64,000 nucleotides of DNA from Spirochaetales bacterium Spiro_09 (GTDB lineage: Bacteria; Spirochaetota; Spirochaetia; Treponematales; Treponemataceae): assembly GCA_001604385.1 (NCBI GenBank), contig LVBK01000003.1, forward strand, positions 1 to 64,000, given 5' to 3'. The position numbers and the translations under genes are program-made. The stretch's first letter is position 1. Every line of letters starts with the position of its first letter. The notes under the pieces are model-generated. The model saw only the letters and a program-made list of their open reading frames with translations, made no database searches and was not told the origin of the DNA. Positions 49,418-59,219 of this stretch are shown piece by piece.

Positions 49418-50038
49418 ATGAAGAAACATGCAGAGAATGAAGAAATGAAGCAGGAAACGACTGAATCGGTCATTTCCCCGGCAGAACAAACGGTACAACA
49501 GGAAGCTGCGGAGACGCTTCAGGAAAGCGCCCCGGAAGATTCCTCTTCAAACCTTGTTGACCGCGTAGCCGAGCTCGAGAAGTTGAACGCGGAACTTCAG
49601 GATCAGTATCTGAGAAAGGCGGCTGATTTTGATAATTATCGCAAACGGATGATCCGTGAAAAGCAGGAAGCGATTGACTTCGCCAACACGAACCTGCTTA
49701 CCGACCTGGTTCAGGTGCTCGATGATTTTGACCGGGCTTTCTCTGCCGGGGATTCTCATGAAGCGGGAACCCCCGCGGCTGCAATGGCTGAAGGTGTTCT
49801 GATGATCAGAAACCAGTTCAGCGCAATGCTGGAGAAAAAATACGGACTCGTCTATTATCCCGCAAAGGGGGAGCCGTTCGATCCGAATATACATGAAGCG
49901 ATTGGCCAGGTTCCTTCACCCGATGTAAGCGAACCGACGGTAGCCGAGGAGTATTTGAAGGGATACAAGCTGAAGGACCGGGTTATTCGCCATGCAAAGG
50001 TCATGGTTTATATGCCGGTAGAAACACAGGGCGCGTGA
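49418..50038 (+). CDS. grpE: Nucleotide exchange factor GrpE
   Basis: The 206-residue cochaperone has an acidic, Gln/Glu-rich N-terminal tail (about 1-50), a long coiled coil (VAELEKLNAELQDQYLRKAAD, core) and the C-terminal beta domain with KKYGLVYYPAKGEPFDPNIHEAIG (core GEPFDPNIHEA). DFDNYRKR and LIDDFDRA-like LDDFDRAF are standard. ATG 49418 is chosen after GAGG; TTG 49406 is possible. It releases ADP from DnaK, encoded 59 bases later. Confidence 0.95.
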   Translation: MKKHAENEEMKQETTESVISPAEQTVQQEAAETLQESAPEDSSSNLVDRVAELEKLNAELQDQYLRKAADFDNYRKRMIREKQEAIDFANTNLLTDLVQVLDDFDRAFSAGDSHEAGTPAAAMAEGVLMIRNQFSAMLEKKYGLVYYPAKGEPFDPNIHEAIGQVPSPDVSEPTVAEEYLKGYKLKDRVIRHAKVMVYMPVETQGA

Positions 50039-50097
50039 ACGCGGTCGGGAAGACCTGCTTTTTATTAGCTGTTGAAACAGAAGGAGAATGAAATATT

Positions 50098-52044
50098 ATG
50101 GGAAAGATTATCGGAATTGACCTTGGAACGACAAACTCGTGCGTTGCAGTGATGGAAGGCGGAGAGCCTGTCGTCATCCAGAACTCGGAAGGCGGGAGAA
50201 CTACCCCCTCAATCGTCGGTTTTACCTCCAAAGGGGAACGTGTCGTCGGACAGCCTGCGAAAAATCAGATGATTACGAATCCCGACAAGACCGTGTATTC
50301 CATAAAGCGCTTTATCGGTCATCGCTACAACGAATTGACCGGTGAGGCAAAACTTGTTCCATACAGGGTAGAACCGCAGGGCGAAGATGTGCGTGTTAAT
50401 ATTGATGGAAAGATGTATTCTCCCCAGGAAATAAGCGCATTCATTCTGCAGAAAATGAAGAAGACAGCTGAGGACTATCTTGGAGAAACGGTAACCGAAG
50501 CGGTTATTACCGTTCCCGCTTATTTCAATGACGCCCAGCGACAGGCAACCAAGGATGCGGGTAAAATTGCGGGTCTTGAAGTCAAGCGCATCATCAACGA
50601 GCCAACTGCTGCGTCGCTTGCTTTCGGTTTTAACAAGGACTCCAAGAAAGAGAAAACCATTGCGGTATATGATCTTGGTGGAGGCACCTTCGATATTTCC
50701 ATCCTTGAGTTGGGTGACGGTGTGTTTGAAGTAAAATCGACAAACGGCGATACCCATCTCGGTGGCGATGACTTTGACCGCCGTATAATGAACTGGCTTG
50801 TTGACGAGTTCAAGGCGGATACCGGTATCGACCTCTCCCAGGATCGCATGGCCTTGCAGCGCTTGCGCGAGGCAGCCGAGAAGGCAAAAATCGAGTTGTC
50901 GGCCGTTACCAACACCGAGGTGAATCTGCCGTTTATCACCGCGGACGCCTCGGGGCCCAAGCATTTGCAGCGCAGTCTTTCACGGGCGAAATTCGAGCAG
51001 ATGACCGATGACCTGTTCGAGAGGACAAAGGAACCGTGCAGAAAAGCGCTGCGGGATGCGGGTGTCACTATTGACCAGATTGACGATGTGCTGCTTGTTG
51101 GCGGTTCTACCCGTATGCCCAAGGTGATGCAGATCGTAAAGGAACTTTTTGGGAAAGAAGGCTCGAAGGGTGTCAACCCGGATGAGGCTGTTGCTGTCGG
51201 AGCTGCCATTCAGGGCGGTATTCTTGGTGGCGATGTCAAGGACGTTCTTTTGCTCGATGTTACTCCGCTTTCACTTGGTATTGAAACAATGGGCGGCGTG
51301 TTTACCCGGCTGATTAACCGGAATACCACCATTCCGACCAGAAAGAGCCAGGTGTTCTCTACCGCGGCGGACGGTCAGACTGCGGTGTCCATACATGTAC
51401 TCCAGGGCGAGCGCGAGATGGCAAGCCAAAACCGCACTCTCGGAAAATTTGACCTTGTGGGTATTCCTGCCGCTCCTCGGGGTGTGCCGCAAATCGAGGT
51501 TACCTTCGATATTGACGCCAACGGTATCGTCCATGTAGCTGCCAAGGATTTGGGAACAGGCAAGGAACAGAAGATACGGATCGAAAGCTCTTCCGGTCTT
51601 TCCGAGTCTGAAATTGACCGGATGGTCAAAGAAGCCGAAGCGAATGCCGAGGCGGACAAGCGCGAGCGCGAGAAAGTTGAAGTCCGTAATGAAGCTGACT
51701 CGATGATATATTCCACGGAAAAAACGCTCAAGGAAATGGGCGACAAGGTAAGCGCGGCTGAAAAGCAGCAGATTGAAACAGCAGTTGCAGACCTCAAGCG
51801 TGAACTTGAAAGCGGGGATGTGGAATCCATCAAGTCGAAGACAGAGGCACTCAAGCAGGCTTCCTACAAGATTGCGGAAGAAATGTACAAACAGCAAGCA
51901 GCCCAGCAGGGAGCAGCTTCGGGCGCCGAATCGGGCGGAAACGCGGAAGGTTTCGCCGGAGCCGGTACATCAGGATCGAATGGACCGAACAAGGGCTCCG
52001 CTGACGACGTTGACTATGAAGTTGTAAACGACGATAATAAGTAA
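50098..52044 (+). CDS. dnaK: Molecular chaperone DnaK
   Basis: The 648-residue Hsp70 is full length. The ATPase domain starts [17 protein letters not shown], with [15 protein letters not shown] and [10 protein letters not shown]; the substrate domain has the [14 protein letters not shown] hinge and the lid precedes a Gly/Ala-rich tail ending in the acidic [19 protein letters not shown] lies about 11 bases before the ATG. Codon use is that of a highly expressed gene. It works with GrpE and DnaJ on either side. Confidence 0.99.
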   Translation: MGKIIGIDLGTTNSCVAVMEGGEPVVIQNSEGGRTTPSIVGFTSKGERVVGQPAKNQMITNPDKTVYSIKRFIGHRYNELTGEAKLVPYRVEPQGEDVRVNIDGKMYSPQEISAFILQKMKKTAEDYLGETVTEAVITVPAYFNDAQRQATKDAGKIAGLEVKRIINEPTAASLAFGFNKDSKKEKTIAVYDLGGGTFDISILELGDGVFEVKSTNGDTHLGGDDFDRRIMNWLVDEFKADTGIDLSQDRMALQRLREAAEKAKIELSAVTNTEVNLPFITADASGPKHLQRSLSRAKFEQMTDDLFERTKEPCRKALRDAGVTIDQIDDVLLVGGSTRMPKVMQIVKELFGKEGSKGVNPDEAVAVGAAIQGGILGGDVKDVLLLDVTPLSLGIETMGGVFTRLINRNTTIPTRKSQVFSTAADGQTAVSIHVLQGEREMASQNRTLGKFDLVGIPAAPRGVPQIEVTFDIDANGIVHVAAKDLGTGKEQKIRIESSSGLSESEIDRMVKEAEANAEADKREREKVEVRNEADSMIYSTEKTLKEMGDKVSAAEKQQIETAVADLKRELESGDVESIKSKTEALKQASYKIAEEMYKQQAAQQGAASGAESGGNAEGFAGAGTSGSNGPNKGSADDVDYEVVNDDNK

Positions 52045-52058
52045 ATTGCGTCCGCTTG

Positions 52059-52090
52059 ACCGGCTTCCGTGCCCCGGTACGGAAGCCGGT
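52059..52090 (+). repeat. Stem-loop between dnaK and dnaJ
   Basis: ACCGGCTTCCGT at 52059-52070 pairs perfectly with 52079-52090 over an 8-base loop. No T run follows, so it is more likely an mRNA-stabilising or processing hairpin than a terminator. Confidence 0.6.
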
Positions 52091-52175
52091 GTTAGGGCAG
52101 ATGGGGTAGCACAGAGGTGTTCCCCCGATTTCCCGACAAGCAGAGGCTTTTTTATTCTTACAGCTGGAGTGCCCT

Positions 52176-53309
52176 GTGGCAAAAAGAGATTACTACGAGA
52201 TTTTGGGGGTCCAAAAGGGCGCCTCCAAGGATGACATAAAAAAAGGATACAGAAAGCTTGCCGTTCAGTATCATCCCGACAAGAACCCCGGAAACAAGGA
52301 AGCCGAAGAGAAATTCAAGGAGGCAACCGAAGCTTACGAGATTCTCTCGGATGATCAAAAACGTTCCATCTACGATCAATACGGTCATGCAGGGCTGGAA
52401 GGAATGGGCGGCGCCGGAGGTCCGGGTGGTTTTGATCCCAGTCATTTCCAGGGCTTTGAGGATATTTTCGGTGATTTCGGCGGTATATTTGAAAACCTTT
52501 TCGGCGGCGGTGGCGGAAGACGTCGTTCTTCCCAGGGTGGCGTAAGCCAGGGTTCCAGTCTCCGCTACGACTTGCAGATAAGCTTCAAGGAAGCCGTGTA
52601 CGGCACCAAGGCAGAGATTCAGTATTCCCGAAAGGAAACGTGCCAGGCCTGCAAGGGCAGCGGAGCCTCCGGAGGTTCCGGTAAAAAAATGTGCTCTACC
52701 TGTAACGGCGCCGGTCAGGTCCGGCACAGCTCGGGCTTTTTCTCGATTGCACAACCGTGCCCCACCTGCCGTGGCGAGGGAACTATTATTGAAAATCCTT
52801 GCCGTGAGTGTTCCGGCACCGGATTGCAGGGAAAACGGCAAAAAATACTGGTTACCATTCCGGCCGGCGTAGAAGATGGAAAAAGAATCAACATACCCCG
52901 GCAGGGCGATGCTGGCGCAAATGGTGGTCCATACGGAGACCTGTATGTATTCATACGGATCAAGGCTCATCCCTATTTTGAGCGTTCCGGCTCGGATTTA
53001 TATTGCGCTATACCCATTTCCATTACACAGGCGGCCCTTGGCGCCGAGATCACGGTAACGGCTCTTGACGACAAAAAGCTCAGACTCAAGATACCTGCGG
53101 GAACACAGCACGGAAAATTGCTTCGAATCCGCGATGAAGGGGTGCCGACCGCAAACGGGCATACCGGTGACATGTACATCAAGATACTCGTGCAGGTTCC
53201 GACAAAACTTTCCTCAAAGGCTAAAAGCCTGCTTTCTGAGATAGCGTCTCTTGAAGGGGAGAATACCTCTCCGAATCCGGTCAGCCTTGCTGACCTTGCG
53301 AACAATTAA
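52176..53309 (+). CDS. dnaJ: Chaperone protein DnaJ
   Basis: The 377-residue Hsp40 has the J domain with HPD ([16 protein letters not shown]), a Gly/Phe-rich linker (about 75-115), four zinc-finger repeats ([32 protein letters not shown]) and a C-terminal substrate domain. It delivers substrates to DnaK and stimulates its ATPase. GTG 52176 is the start, after GGAG. The 131-base gap after dnaK holds a stem-loop. Confidence 0.97.
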   Translation: MAKRDYYEILGVQKGASKDDIKKGYRKLAVQYHPDKNPGNKEAEEKFKEATEAYEILSDDQKRSIYDQYGHAGLEGMGGAGGPGGFDPSHFQGFEDIFGDFGGIFENLFGGGGGRRRSSQGGVSQGSSLRYDLQISFKEAVYGTKAEIQYSRKETCQACKGSGASGGSGKKMCSTCNGAGQVRHSSGFFSIAQPCPTCRGEGTIIENPCRECSGTGLQGKRQKILVTIPAGVEDGKRINIPRQGDAGANGGPYGDLYVFIRIKAHPYFERSGSDLYCAIPISITQAALGAEITVTALDDKKLRLKIPAGTQHGKLLRIRDEGVPTANGHTGDMYIKILVQVPTKLSSKAKSLLSEIASLEGENTSPNPVSLADLANN

Positions 53310-53320
53310 TCGAATAACCG

Positions 53321-53357
53321 GGAAATACGGGAGTATACATTTCCGTATTTCCTTTTC
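53321..53357 (+). terminator. Probable terminator after dnaJ
   Basis: GGAAATACGG at 53321-53330 pairs with 53343-53352 over a 12-base loop, followed by a short TTTT. Confidence 0.6.
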
Positions 53358-53425
53358 CTGTAGTATTTTACTTCATCCCGCAGAGGGGCGTGAACAGCCG
53401 GATTTAGATCCCCGGTTTCTTTTTT

Positions 53426-53455
53426 TTGCTCATTTTGCCTATCCTGTGTTATACT
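53426..53455 (+). promoter_or_regulatory. Promoter of the phosphatase/STAS operon
   Basis: TTGCTC (53426-53431), 18 bases, then TATACT (53450-53455), 35 bases before the first ATG. Confidence 0.45.
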
Positions 53456-53490
53456 GAAGCTGCCGATTATATAACACGAGGTGCATCAGG

Positions 53491-54873
53491 ATGATCCAAT
53501 CCCGGAAACGGTTTTCCAAACTCGCAGTTGATACATTTGTAGGACTTGTTTTTTCGTTCTTCATGTATATCATTGTCCCCGAATTTGAATTTGCGGGGCG
53601 TTTTGTTGTCGCGGCAATAGTTTTCCTGATTATCGCGACCATATCGTCGCTGTTGACTTCTGAAATATGGTCACGTCTTGAGCATTCCGTGTTCAGGGTC
53701 AAGGATACCCGGCTCATTGTCCGGTTTATCGAGCGGCTTCGCTTTTCATACACAATTGAAGATCTTATCGATTCGATACAGTCCGTTCTCGAGCATGATG
53801 CGGATGCATCTGTTTTATATGTCAACTCGGAAAATAATTATGTCATCTATAACAGTACTACCCGCATAGCCACCGATCCACTAACCCTGGAAGTGCTTTC
53901 ACGAAATTTCAATGATCATTGGCCCGCAGGCTTTTACCTGATAGATGAAGAACTTGGCCTGGTATCGGATTTTGAACATGCACGCGGTTTTTTTCTTGTA
54001 TATGAGAAACTTCATTTTTATGTGATGTGCCGGTACATGAAAGTGTTTGAGGAAAGCATATTCCTGACACTGTTTCATGAATTCGAGAGCTTTCAAAAGC
54101 GCACGAAAACCATTACCCAGTTGACCGCCATTTCGGAATTGTCCAAGGAGTGGGATATGGTTGCGGAAACGCAGATGTCCTTCCTTCCTGCGAAAATGCC
54201 TGATATTGCGAAACTCGATGTAGCTGCCTATTTCAGACCGCTTGTGAATGTGTCGGGCGACTTTTATGACGTTATTCCCCTGGATGCCGACCGTACCTTC
54301 TTCCTGCTCGGGGACGTTTCCGGTAAGGGTCTTGCTGCAGCCCTGGTTATGGGCGTTGTCAGTAATACGGTCAAAATTATCGAGAACAAGGAAGATTTAC
54401 CCGGTGTTATCCGGGCGATTGATACCGCCATCAAGTCAATGCACCTTCAGGACAAGTACGCGGTACTTTTTATTGGTATTATCGACACAAAACAGATGAA
54501 GATCCGGTATGTAAACGCTTCGATGGCTGACCCCATCATCATTACCCGTGGCCCCAGCGGCTACAAAATCAAACCGCTTCAATCAACCTGCAGTCTGGTT
54601 GGTATTATTGATCTGGACGAAATTGTCCAGGATGAAATGTCTCTGTATCGCGGGGACGTTGTTCTCATGGCTTCGGACGGTGTTTCTGAAGTAATGGATG
54701 ATTCCGGCGTTGAACTTGGCGATACCGAGTTATATCTGAATACAGTCCGGAACAGCGCGCACAAGACCGCCCGCCATTTTATAAATGATATTGCGGATCT
54801 GGTTCTCGAATATAACGGGGACAAAAAACTGCGGGATGATGTGACCATGCTTGTAGCAAAAATCGAGGAGTAA
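53491..54873 (+). CDS. Membrane SpoIIE-type PP2C phosphatase
   Basis: The 460-residue protein has two N-terminal membrane segments (about 15-32 and 38-56), a regulatory region of about 150 residues of unknown fold, then a SpoIIE/RsbU phosphatase domain. Landmarks are AETQMSFLPAKMPDI, VNVSGDFYDVIPL, LLGDVSGKGLAAALVM and LRDDVTMLV, including the metal-binding Asp residues. Such enzymes dephosphorylate STAS proteins. Two bases separate it from a second phosphatase gene; a STAS gene follows in the same operon. Confidence 0.9.
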   Translation: MIQSRKRFSKLAVDTFVGLVFSFFMYIIVPEFEFAGRFVVAAIVFLIIATISSLLTSEIWSRLEHSVFRVKDTRLIVRFIERLRFSYTIEDLIDSIQSVLEHDADASVLYVNSENNYVIYNSTTRIATDPLTLEVLSRNFNDHWPAGFYLIDEELGLVSDFEHARGFFLVYEKLHFYVMCRYMKVFEESIFLTLFHEFESFQKRTKTITQLTAISELSKEWDMVAETQMSFLPAKMPDIAKLDVAAYFRPLVNVSGDFYDVIPLDADRTFFLLGDVSGKGLAAALVMGVVSNTVKIIENKEDLPGVIRAIDTAIKSMHLQDKYAVLFIGIIDTKQMKIRYVNASMADPIIITRGPSGYKIKPLQSTCSLVGIIDLDEIVQDEMSLYRGDVVLMASDGVSEVMDDSGVELGDTELYLNTVRNSAHKTARHFINDIADLVLEYNGDKKLRDDVTMLVAKIEE

Positions 54874-54875
54874 TT

Positions 54876-57005
54876 ATGGGTCTGCTCATTTTCAGTTATA
54901 TAATGTCGTTTTTTCTCTTCATCTATTCGTATTATCTGGATGCCCGAACCGAAAAGTCCAATACCTATCTGACCGGTTTGGCCATGGCGTCCGCCTTCGT
55001 TTCTCTTTTTGCCGGTTTGTCCACGCATCTGCTGTTTACCGATCACGTTATGGTCAGCCTGCTCATGTTCCGGTTATGCATGATCTCTTCGGCATTCGTT
55101 TCAGTTTCTCTCCTCAAGATTGCTTTTTCCATTCCCTATATGTCTACCAGCCGTTTTCTTGACGTACTTGGCTGGATACTGGCTATTTTTTCCATTTATC
55201 TTTCCTTTACCGGGGTGCAGAGTTTTCTGTGGGATACGTCGACCGGTTTTCAGATCAGCGGGATGACCGTATTCGGTTTTATTGACGGTCTGGTGCTGTT
55301 TGTCCTGGTGTATTTCATTCTGTTTCCCGCTCTTTCGTTTTGTGTTCTCGCGCTTCGGGGCATTGCGCTGAAAAGCCGTATTTACCGGCAGCGGGTGTTG
55401 CTGGTAGCCGTCTCGGTCGCCTTCGGTTTTGCGGTATCCTATACTATCTTCCGGCTGTCCTCCGATTATTCCTGGCTGTTTCCCCTGACTCCCTTCGGTC
55501 TTGCCGTGTTGATTGTGCTGATGTATCGCTCGCTTTCAATTACCACGCTGTATGATCGTTCGCTTGTCTCGGCGACCCTTATCAATTTTACGCTCCTGTC
55601 CCTGCTTTTTTCGGTATTCGTTGCGCTCATTACGGTCGCTATCGTGACGTTTGTTGCCAACTGGATACTGGCAGGTTTTTTGATAGCGGGCGTCGCCGTC
55701 TTGATGCTGAGCCTGAGGGTAAAGCTGGCGCGGCGGTTGCGTAAATATATCCGTATCGGAACCGATTATGAAAGCGATCTTGAAGCTGGCCTTGAAGCTC
55801 TGGAATATACATCCGGTGGCGAGCAGGTTATGCAAAAAACCGCGGCCCTTCTTGATGAATTTGTTGAGTCCTCAACGGTAGAAATTTTCGTTTCCGACGA
55901 AAAAAACAGGCTGCATACCATTTATTCCACCCTTGGATCCAAGAATGAAATTGCTGCCGACAACAAGGCCATCGACTTTCTGCTTGGTCATAATGAATCG
56001 ATCGTGTTGAAAACACAGGCAATTACTCACCATAACTATGCCGACATCAAACCGGAGTTGCTCAAGATTTTCGATATGGGCCGCGCTGATGCCCTCATGA
56101 TACTCCGTGAAGGATATCGCTGTATCGGTATTATCCTGTTGGGACCGAAAAAACGCGGCTCCGATTATACCGATTATGACTATACGGTTCTTTCCCGGTT
56201 GTATTCAAACTTCTTCCTGGTCATGTACTACCTGAAAAATATTGCGAATGAGTCGGTTGTTTTGACCGTAGACCGTGAAATCGAGTTTTCCGGGCAGATT
56301 ATTACCGCAATTCAGGAAAATATTGACCGAATACAACATCCAATGGTGGACGTGGATTTTATTACCCGTTCTGCCCGTAAATTGGGCGGAGACTTTATCG
56401 ACTTTATCAAGCTTGCCCAGGACAAGTATCTTTTTGTAATGGGAGACGTTTCCGGAAAGGGCTTGAATGCCAGTATGTCGATGGTCATTCTTAAATCGGT
56501 ATTGCGTACTTTCCTAACGGAAACAGGTGACTTCAAAAAGCTAATCGTCAAGGTAAATCTCTTTATCAAGAACAATCTTCCCAAGGGCACATTCTTTGCC
56601 GGTGTATTTGGTCTGATGGATTTTACCACCAATACGCTGTATTACATCAACTGCGGTGTTCCTGCCATGTTCCTCTACACTGCATCATATAATAATGCCA
56701 TTGAAATTCAGGGTGATGGAAAGGTTCTTGGCTTTGTCAAGGACATATCAAAGTTCCTTAAAGTCAAGAAGATCACTCTGAACCCCCAGGACATCATACT
56801 TATTACGACAGACGGTCTGGTAGATTCCACCAACCTTCGCGGAGAAAGATTCGGTAAGGATCGTGTGCAACGTATGTTGATGGATAACCGTTCGTATCCT
56901 GCCGGGCGAATCGCGCAATTCCTGTGCGATAATCTGGCGGAATTTGTTTCCCGGGAACTTGATGATGACATCACCGTTCTCGTTCTCAAGTACTTGGCAA
57001 AATAA
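54876..57005 (+). CDS. Multi-pass membrane GAF-SpoIIE phosphatase
   Basis: The 709-residue protein has about eight N-terminal transmembrane helices (residues 1-275), a GAF-like domain (about 305-455) and a C-terminal SpoIIE phosphatase domain (VDVDFITRSARKLGGDFIDF, core RKLGGDFIDF; FVMGDVSGKGLNASMSM; ELDDDITVLVL). The membrane part recalls 7TM sensor modules, so it may read an external signal. It is the second phosphatase of the operon; the STAS gene starts 11 bases later, and is the likely shared substrate. Confidence 0.88.
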   Translation: MGLLIFSYIMSFFLFIYSYYLDARTEKSNTYLTGLAMASAFVSLFAGLSTHLLFTDHVMVSLLMFRLCMISSAFVSVSLLKIAFSIPYMSTSRFLDVLGWILAIFSIYLSFTGVQSFLWDTSTGFQISGMTVFGFIDGLVLFVLVYFILFPALSFCVLALRGIALKSRIYRQRVLLVAVSVAFGFAVSYTIFRLSSDYSWLFPLTPFGLAVLIVLMYRSLSITTLYDRSLVSATLINFTLLSLLFSVFVALITVAIVTFVANWILAGFLIAGVAVLMLSLRVKLARRLRKYIRIGTDYESDLEAGLEALEYTSGGEQVMQKTAALLDEFVESSTVEIFVSDEKNRLHTIYSTLGSKNEIAADNKAIDFLLGHNESIVLKTQAITHHNYADIKPELLKIFDMGRADALMILREGYRCIGIILLGPKKRGSDYTDYDYTVLSRLYSNFFLVMYYLKNIANESVVLTVDREIEFSGQIITAIQENIDRIQHPMVDVDFITRSARKLGGDFIDFIKLAQDKYLFVMGDVSGKGLNASMSMVILKSVLRTFLTETGDFKKLIVKVNLFIKNNLPKGTFFAGVFGLMDFTTNTLYYINCGVPAMFLYTASYNNAIEIQGDGKVLGFVKDISKFLKVKKITLNPQDIILITTDGLVDSTNLRGERFGKDRVQRMLMDNRSYPAGRIAQFLCDNLAEFVSRELDDDITVLVLKYLAK

Positions 57006-57016
57006 AGGAGTTTTTG

Positions 57017-57343
57017 ATGGAGAATGTATCCATAGTAGAGAAAAATGGCTCAAATTATTCGCTGCTTGAAGTGAGCGGAACTATCAATTCCTATACCTAT
57101 ACAGAATTCCAGGAGAAGGTATACTCCCTTATTAAAGTTACCAATCTGGTACTTGATCTTTCTCGCGTTACCAATCTTTCCTCATCAGGCTTGGGAGTCT
57201 TGATGGCCGCCCTCGATGAAGGCGAGGAATTGGGAAACAAGCTGTACATAATGAAGCCATCCGAAGTAGTTCGTCTTGCGATTGAATCTACCGGATTCAG
57301 CGATATGTTTACCGTAATATATTCTCTTACAGAGGTTTTTTGA
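57017..57343 (+). CDS. STAS-domain anti-anti-sigma factor
   Basis: The 108-residue single STAS domain has the phosphorylatable serine in LSSSGLGVLMAAL (about residue 57), equivalent to the SpoIIAA/RsbV site. AAGGAG lies 6 bases before ATG 57017. It is expected to be phosphorylated by an anti-sigma kinase and dephosphorylated by the SpoIIE proteins encoded upstream. No sigma factor gene is nearby, so the target may be another pathway. Confidence 0.92.
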   Translation: MENVSIVEKNGSNYSLLEVSGTINSYTYTEFQEKVYSLIKVTNLVLDLSRVTNLSSSGLGVLMAALDEGEELGNKLYIMKPSEVVRLAIESTGFSDMFTVIYSLTEVF

Positions 57344-57349
57344 TATTTG

Positions 57350-57748
57350 ATGGGTGTTATTCGACAAATCAGCCTCTCTCCCGTATACAGGAATCTCCCC
57401 GTTTTAGAGGATTTTATACGATCCTGCTCCGGTATGGATGATAAAACGCGGGACCGGGCAACGCTGATTGCGACCGAATACTTCGACAATATTATCTGTC
57501 ACAGCAAGTCCCTGTTCAAGGGACAGGTGTTGTTTCAAATTCGAAAAAATAACTCATATACACTGTTTATCAAATATCGGACCTGTAATTTTTCCCGAAT
57601 GCTCAATGCGCTTGACAGTACCGCACCCCATTTTGACAGGCTTTCCAGACGCTATCGGGGACTGGGTTTGCGTATGTGCTCAAATCTTTCGTCCCGAACG
57701 GAATATCATAAAGGCTTGTTTACCAGCTCAATAACCATTATTCTGTAA
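57350..57748 (+). CDS. RsbW-like ATPase-fold protein, possible anti-sigma kinase
   Basis: The 132-residue protein resembles GHKL anti-sigma kinases in size and position. The N box is seen as ATEYFDNIICHS (Glu-x3-Asn-x3-His) and the G2 box as RGLGLRMCSNL. The G1 box (Asp-x-Gly) expected between them is not recognisable; the region reads KYRTCNFSRML. ATP binding is therefore uncertain, and it could be a degenerate partner. ATG 57350 lies 7 bases after the STAS stop. Confidence 0.7.
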   Translation: MGVIRQISLSPVYRNLPVLEDFIRSCSGMDDKTRDRATLIATEYFDNIICHSKSLFKGQVLFQIRKNNSYTLFIKYRTCNFSRMLNALDSTAPHFDRLSRRYRGLGLRMCSNLSSRTEYHKGLFTSSITIIL

Positions 57749-57752
57749 ACCT

Positions 57753-58421
57753 ATGCGGCGACAGCAAATAGCTTTTTTTGACGTTGATCATACCATTAGC
57801 CGTCGTGCGACAGCCCTGGCTTTTGTGTTTGTATGTATACGACGCGGATACATTAAACCCTGGTATCTTCTGGGTGCTCCCCTTTTATTTATTGCATACC
57901 GTCTTTTCTCGGTAAACATGGAATTTCTATATTCCTGGAGTTTGCCGGTACTACGCGGAAAGACCAGAAAGGAAATGGAGGATGTTTCGGTCGAGGCCTT
58001 TAATCGGTATATTAAAGACCGGTTATATCCCGGTGCCTTACGTGAAATTGACAAGCACAAAGAGAACGGGATCAGAACCATTTTAGCTACTTCAACGCCC
58101 TTTGAGGCTGTGTATCCGCTGGCTCAATTTTGCGGAATCAGTGCGAATGACATTATTGCGACGCAGTTTGCCTATGACGGTGATATATTTACCGGGAAGC
58201 TTGCCGGTCGTCCTGTGTTTTCAAGCCTGAAAAGCGGAATAATACGGGAATATGTAGAGCGAAGCGGAACGGAGATAAAGAATTGTTCGTTTTATACCGA
58301 TTCAATACACGACCTGTCGCTTCTTGAAGTGATTGGGCATCCGGTTGCGGCCAATCCGGACGCACGTCTCAGACGCGTAGCACTGAAAAAGGGCTGGACA
58401 ATAAAGGACTTCAGAAAATGA
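57753..58421 (+). CDS. HAD-IB family hydrolase, SerB-like
   Basis: The 222-residue phosphatase has the HAD motifs FFDVDHTI (nucleophile Asp10), STPFEAVYPLA (motif II as ATST), a Lys region and the motif III-IV segment YTDSIHDLSLLEVIGHPVAANPD (core TDSIHDLSLL). This is the HAD-IB subgroup that includes SerB-like and lysophospholipid-related phosphatases. The substrate is not evident. It lies 4 bases after the ATPase-like gene and overlaps the next gene by ATGA. Confidence 0.88.
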   Translation: MRRQQIAFFDVDHTISRRATALAFVFVCIRRGYIKPWYLLGAPLLFIAYRLFSVNMEFLYSWSLPVLRGKTRKEMEDVSVEAFNRYIKDRLYPGALREIDKHKENGIRTILATSTPFEAVYPLAQFCGISANDIIATQFAYDGDIFTGKLAGRPVFSSLKSGIIREYVERSGTEIKNCSFYTDSIHDLSLLEVIGHPVAANPDARLRRVALKKGWTIKDFRK

Positions 58422-59197
58422 ACCGTTATCTTGCGTTTGCTGTACTGTGCCTGACTGCTTATTCCTGCAATGCCCGTCCGCCCTCAGGCGAAAATTCCGG
58501 AACACCGCTACCGCGCCAATTCATGCCGCCGTCAAGCATCCCTGAACATATTTTGTCGGGCATTTCGGCACAGTATGATCTTTTTGTGGCCGAACTTGAA
58601 GAAGTCCTTTATGCAGATGAAGAAAATCTTTTGATTTTGGTAGATAAAAGAAATTTTTTGTCCCCCGATTTTGAACCTGGTGACATAGTTCCCCTGAACC
58701 CGAAGGCTTCGTATCGATTAAACAGATCTGGTCTTTCTTTGCGGAAATCTGCAGAGGAAGCCCTTGAGCGGATGGCAGCTCGGGCATTGAAAGAAGGAAG
58801 ACCGCTACTGGTAAGTTCTACGTACAGATCCTGGAGCTATCAAAAAACGGTATATGAACGTCATGTAGGCACTCTTGGTAAAGAGGTCGCTGACCGGGAA
58901 TCTGCCACTCCCGGTTCAAGTCAGCACCAACTGGGTACCGCGGTTGATTTTGGCTCGATCACCGACGAGTTTGCGTTAACCGCGGCAGGAGAATGGCTTG
59001 CGAGCAATGCGTCCCGTTTTGGCTGGTCGCTTTCGTATCCTGACGGATACGAAAACGCGACAGGCTACCGTTGGGAATCCTGGCATTACAGATATATCGG
59101 AGAGAAAGCCTGTTTATTGCAGGATACGTGGTTTGACGGCATACAGCAGTATACGCTTGAGTATATTGACGCCTGGAAACGCTTTCACAAGGAATAA
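58418..59197 (+). CDS. VanY-family D-alanyl-D-alanine carboxypeptidase lipoprotein
   Basis: The 259-residue protein has a signal ending in a lipobox-like TAYSC (about residue 17) and a peptidase M15B domain. The zinc site is visible as SQHQLGTAVDFG (His and Asp) and WESWHYRYIG (second His), with the substrate Arg region STYRSWSYQ. It probably trims D-Ala from peptidoglycan stems. It is the last gene of the signalling operon. Confidence 0.9.
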   Translation: MNRYLAFAVLCLTAYSCNARPPSGENSGTPLPRQFMPPSSIPEHILSGISAQYDLFVAELEEVLYADEENLLILVDKRNFLSPDFEPGDIVPLNPKASYRLNRSGLSLRKSAEEALERMAARALKEGRPLLVSSTYRSWSYQKTVYERHVGTLGKEVADRESATPGSSQHQLGTAVDFGSITDEFALTAAGEWLASNASRFGWSLSYPDGYENATGYRWESWHYRYIGEKACLLQDTWFDGIQQYTLEYIDAWKRFHKE

Positions 59198-59219
59198 TCG
59201 GCAGGGGAAGGTGGTTGTT

